Part shown: positions 12,270 to 13,455 of the stretch, piece after piece | Layout: every line of letters begins with the position of its first letter | Position numbering within the stretch: the stretch's first letter is position 1 | Origin: Candidatus Kuenenbacteria bacterium GW2011_GWA2_42_15 | Lineage (GTDB): Bacteria > Patescibacteriota > Patescibacteriia > UBA2196 > GWA2-42-15 | Assembly (NCBI GenBank): GCA_000998185.1 | Contig: LCCW01000006.1 | Location: 1-13,455 of the forward strand | Reading direction: 5' to 3' | Length of the DNA stretch: 13,455 nucleotides | Position numbers and translations under genes: made by a program | The notes under the pieces: model-generated | The model's input: the letters and a program-made list of their open reading frames with translations, nothing else | Told to the model about the DNA's origin: nothing | The model's database searches: none

Positions 12270-12438
12270 AATAAGTGTTTTTAAATAGGCGATGCCCGGG
12301 ATTGTTATCGGGGAAAGTGGAATTAGCCGAGATTTCCGTGAGTGTCTTTTGATAAAGGTTCAACATAAAGGCGACGGTACCGAAGATAATAACCGAGAGC
12401 ACGATCCAACAGTAGCAAGATGATTTGATGTTAGTCAT
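12259..12438 (-). CDS. Small single-span membrane protein (59 aa), unrecognised
   Basis: An ATG at 12436-12438 opens a 59-codon ORF that fills the gap between rplF and rplR. It starts 2 nt after the rplF TAA and its own TAA (12259-12261) lies past the rplR ATG, an 11-nt overlap. The product begins MTNIKSSCYCWIVLSVIIFG. Residues about 11-30 form one hydrophobic helix preceded by a Lys, so N-in/C-out is likely. The tail (about 31-59) is polar, with SANSTFPDNNPG and an acidic end YYEE. It has two Cys near the membrane and no known motif. The exact tiling, with tight coupling on both sides, argues for a translated gene. I do not recognise a family and assign no function. The alternative is a 171-nt spacer with a chance ORF. 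Confidence 0.6.
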   Translation of the reverse strand: MTNIKSSCYCWIVLSVIIFGTVAFMLNLYQKTLTEISANSTFPDNNPGHRLFKNTYYEE

Positions 12439-12440
12439 AT

Positions 12441-12986
12441 TTAGGCGCTAGTTTTGACTTGTTTGCCGGCTTTCCGGATAATTATTTCTTCAATATATTT
12501 GATGCCTTTGCCTTTGTATGGTTCTGGTTTTTTAATTTTTCTGATGTTGGCGGCTGTTTCCCCCAACAGCTCTTTATTTGTTGATTCCAGGGTAATAATA
12601 TTTTTATCAACAGTGACTTGAACACCGGCGGGCAAGGGAAACTCTACCGGATGGGAAAAGCCGACTGCCAAAACAAGAGCCCCACCTCTCATTTCCGCTT
12701 TATAACCAACGCCTTTTATTTCCAGCCGCTCTTGGTAACCATTCACGACGCCGTTGACAAGGTTAGCGGTGATTTGTCGCATAGTGCCCCAGAGCGCCCT
12801 TTCGTTCTGATTGTTTTTGTTGTCAATGGTCAGCTGGAGCAGGTTGTCTTTTTGTTCTAAGTGGACCAGCGGATGGAGATGATATGATAATTCTCCTTTC
12901 GGGCCTTTGACCTGCAGGAGGTTGTCTTTGACGGAAACGGTGACGCCCGCGGGAATATTGATTGGTTTTTTGCCGATTCTTGACAT
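12441..12986 (-). CDS. rplF: 50S ribosomal protein L6 (uL6)
   Basis: The 181-residue product is of normal length with two tandem L6 folds. The first begins MSRIGKKPINIPAGVTVSV and includes VKGPKGEL (27-34). The second has YQERLEIKGVGYKAEMRGGALVLAVGFSHPVE (about 84-115) and the C-terminal rRNA-binding signature PEPYKGKGIKYIEEII (about 153-168) followed by RKAGKQVK. It binds 23S rRNA near the sarcin-ricin loop and the GTPase centre. The ATG at 12984-12986 is 10 nt after the rpsH stop and has no Shine-Dalgarno (TTTCAACACT precedes it). The small membrane ORF starts 2 nt after its stop. Confidence 0.98.
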   Translation of the reverse strand: MSRIGKKPINIPAGVTVSVKDNLLQVKGPKGELSYHLHPLVHLEQKDNLLQLTIDNKNNQNERALWGTMRQITANLVNGVVNGYQERLEIKGVGYKAEMRGGALVLAVGFSHPVEFPLPAGVQVTVDKNIITLESTNKELLGETAANIRKIKKPEPYKGKGIKYIEEIIIRKAGKQVKTSA

Positions 12987-12996
12987 AGTGTTGAAA

Positions 12997-13428
12997 TTAA
13001 TAGATAGCGCAAAGCACTTCGCCGCCGATTTTTTGGCGACGCGCTTCCTTGTCCGTCAGTAGCCCTTTGGAAGTAGAAATCACGGCCATGCCATTGCCGT
13101 TTAAAATATAGGGAATGTTATCTTTGTCAACATACACTCTCCGACCGGGCTTGCTGATTCTTTCCAGTTTGCTGATTTTAGGGCGCTGGTCGTTTTTATT
13201 GTAGTTTAATTTTATTTTAATGGTGGCAAAGCGGCCGAGCGCGGCGTTTTTTCTGACGGGTTTGCCGGCCAGGTCTTCATTTTTTTCAACGGCTTCAAGC
13301 CAGCCTTCTTTTGCCAAAATCTCAAGAATATTTATTTTTAATTTGGAGTATGGCAAAATAACCTCATTCTTTTTAACCATTTGAGCGTTTCTTATTCTGG
13401 TTAGCATGTCAGCTATAGGATCCGTCAT
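12997..13428 (-). CDS. rpsH: 30S ribosomal protein S8 (uS8)
   Basis: The 143-residue product is about ten residues longer than most bacterial S8. The N-terminus MTDPIADMLTRIRNAQMVKK and the C-terminal signature GMAVISTSKGLLTDKEARRQKIGGEVLCAIY (positions about 113-143) are diagnostic. The extra length lies around residues 46-66 (EAVEKNEDLAGKPVRKNAALG), the loop between the two subdomains. S8 binds helix 21 of 16S rRNA. In other bacteria it also represses the spc operon through an S8-site mimic in the mRNA; that site would lie outside this window. The ATG at 13426-13428 has an AT-rich leader without a Shine-Dalgarno. The operon probably continues upstream (rpsN and rplE expected), beyond the right edge. 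Confidence 0.98.
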   Translation of the reverse strand: MTDPIADMLTRIRNAQMVKKNEVILPYSKLKINILEILAKEGWLEAVEKNEDLAGKPVRKNAALGRFATIKIKLNYNKNDQRPKISKLERISKPGRRVYVDKDNIPYILNGNGMAVISTSKGLLTDKEARRQKIGGEVLCAIY

Positions 13429-13455
13429 ATTATGCGATAAATCAATAAATCATAT

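Noticed and set aside
13429..13455. Possible 3' end of rpsN at the right edge
   Set aside because: Only 27 nt are available and no recognisable S14 C-terminus can be read, so no partial gene is called.

Overview
The window looks like a chromosome fragment from a Candidate Phyla Radiation (Patescibacteria) bacterium, most likely of the Parcubacteria branch. The evidence is: (i) an spc-type ribosomal operon in which rplO directly follows rpsE with a 10-nt gap, so rpmD (uL30) is absent, as is known for CPR bacteria; (ii) almost no Shine-Dalgarno sequences in front of the genes; (iii) GC-rich CCTGCC/GGCAGG and TCCCGCC/GGCGGGA palindromes scattered between, and once inside, genes; and (iv) gene content rich in cell-surface glycosyltransferases. 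UGA is an ordinary stop (rplO and the GH130 gene end in TGA), so the Gly-UGA code of Gracilibacteria and Absconditabacteria does not apply. The exact lineage is inferred, not proven.

Layout. Bases 1-319 are non-coding and hairpin-rich. Then, all on the minus strand, come a membrane-anchored CAP-domain protein (320-1249), a GT4 glycosyltransferase (1553-2683), and a two-gene operon read from about 6471 down to 3128. That operon encodes a GH130-family glycoside phosphorylase/hydrolase (5401-6426) and a 758-residue GT4 plus alpha/alpha-barrel fusion (3128-5404), joined by an ATGA overlap. A further GT4 enzyme lies at 6608-7759. A divergent sensor histidine kinase with no extracytoplasmic sensor domain occupies 7905-8897 on the plus strand. 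A 592-bp spacer full of repeats and hairpins separates it from the convergent ribosomal operon, which ends at 9490 after secY with a clear intrinsic terminator at 9422-9458. Going upstream on the minus strand the operon holds secY, rplO, rpsE, rplR, a previously hidden 59-codon membrane ORF, rplF and rpsH, and it continues off the right edge.

How the parts fit. The left two thirds is a surface-glycan module: three GT4 enzymes, one of them co-translated with a GH130 protein, which suggests synthesis and remodelling or recycling of a possibly mannose-containing oligosaccharide. A CAP-domain surface protein lies nearby. The right third is housekeeping translation and secretion.

Most notable points: a 59-aa single-span membrane protein gene fitted between rplF and rplR (2 nt after one, overlapping the other by 11 nt); a GC-rich palindromic repeat that has become the N-terminal coding sequence of the GT4 fusion; a 46-nt hairpin element present in two diverged copies, with one compensatory base-pair change; and a two-period (11-mer/9-mer) repeat architecture seen at two loci.
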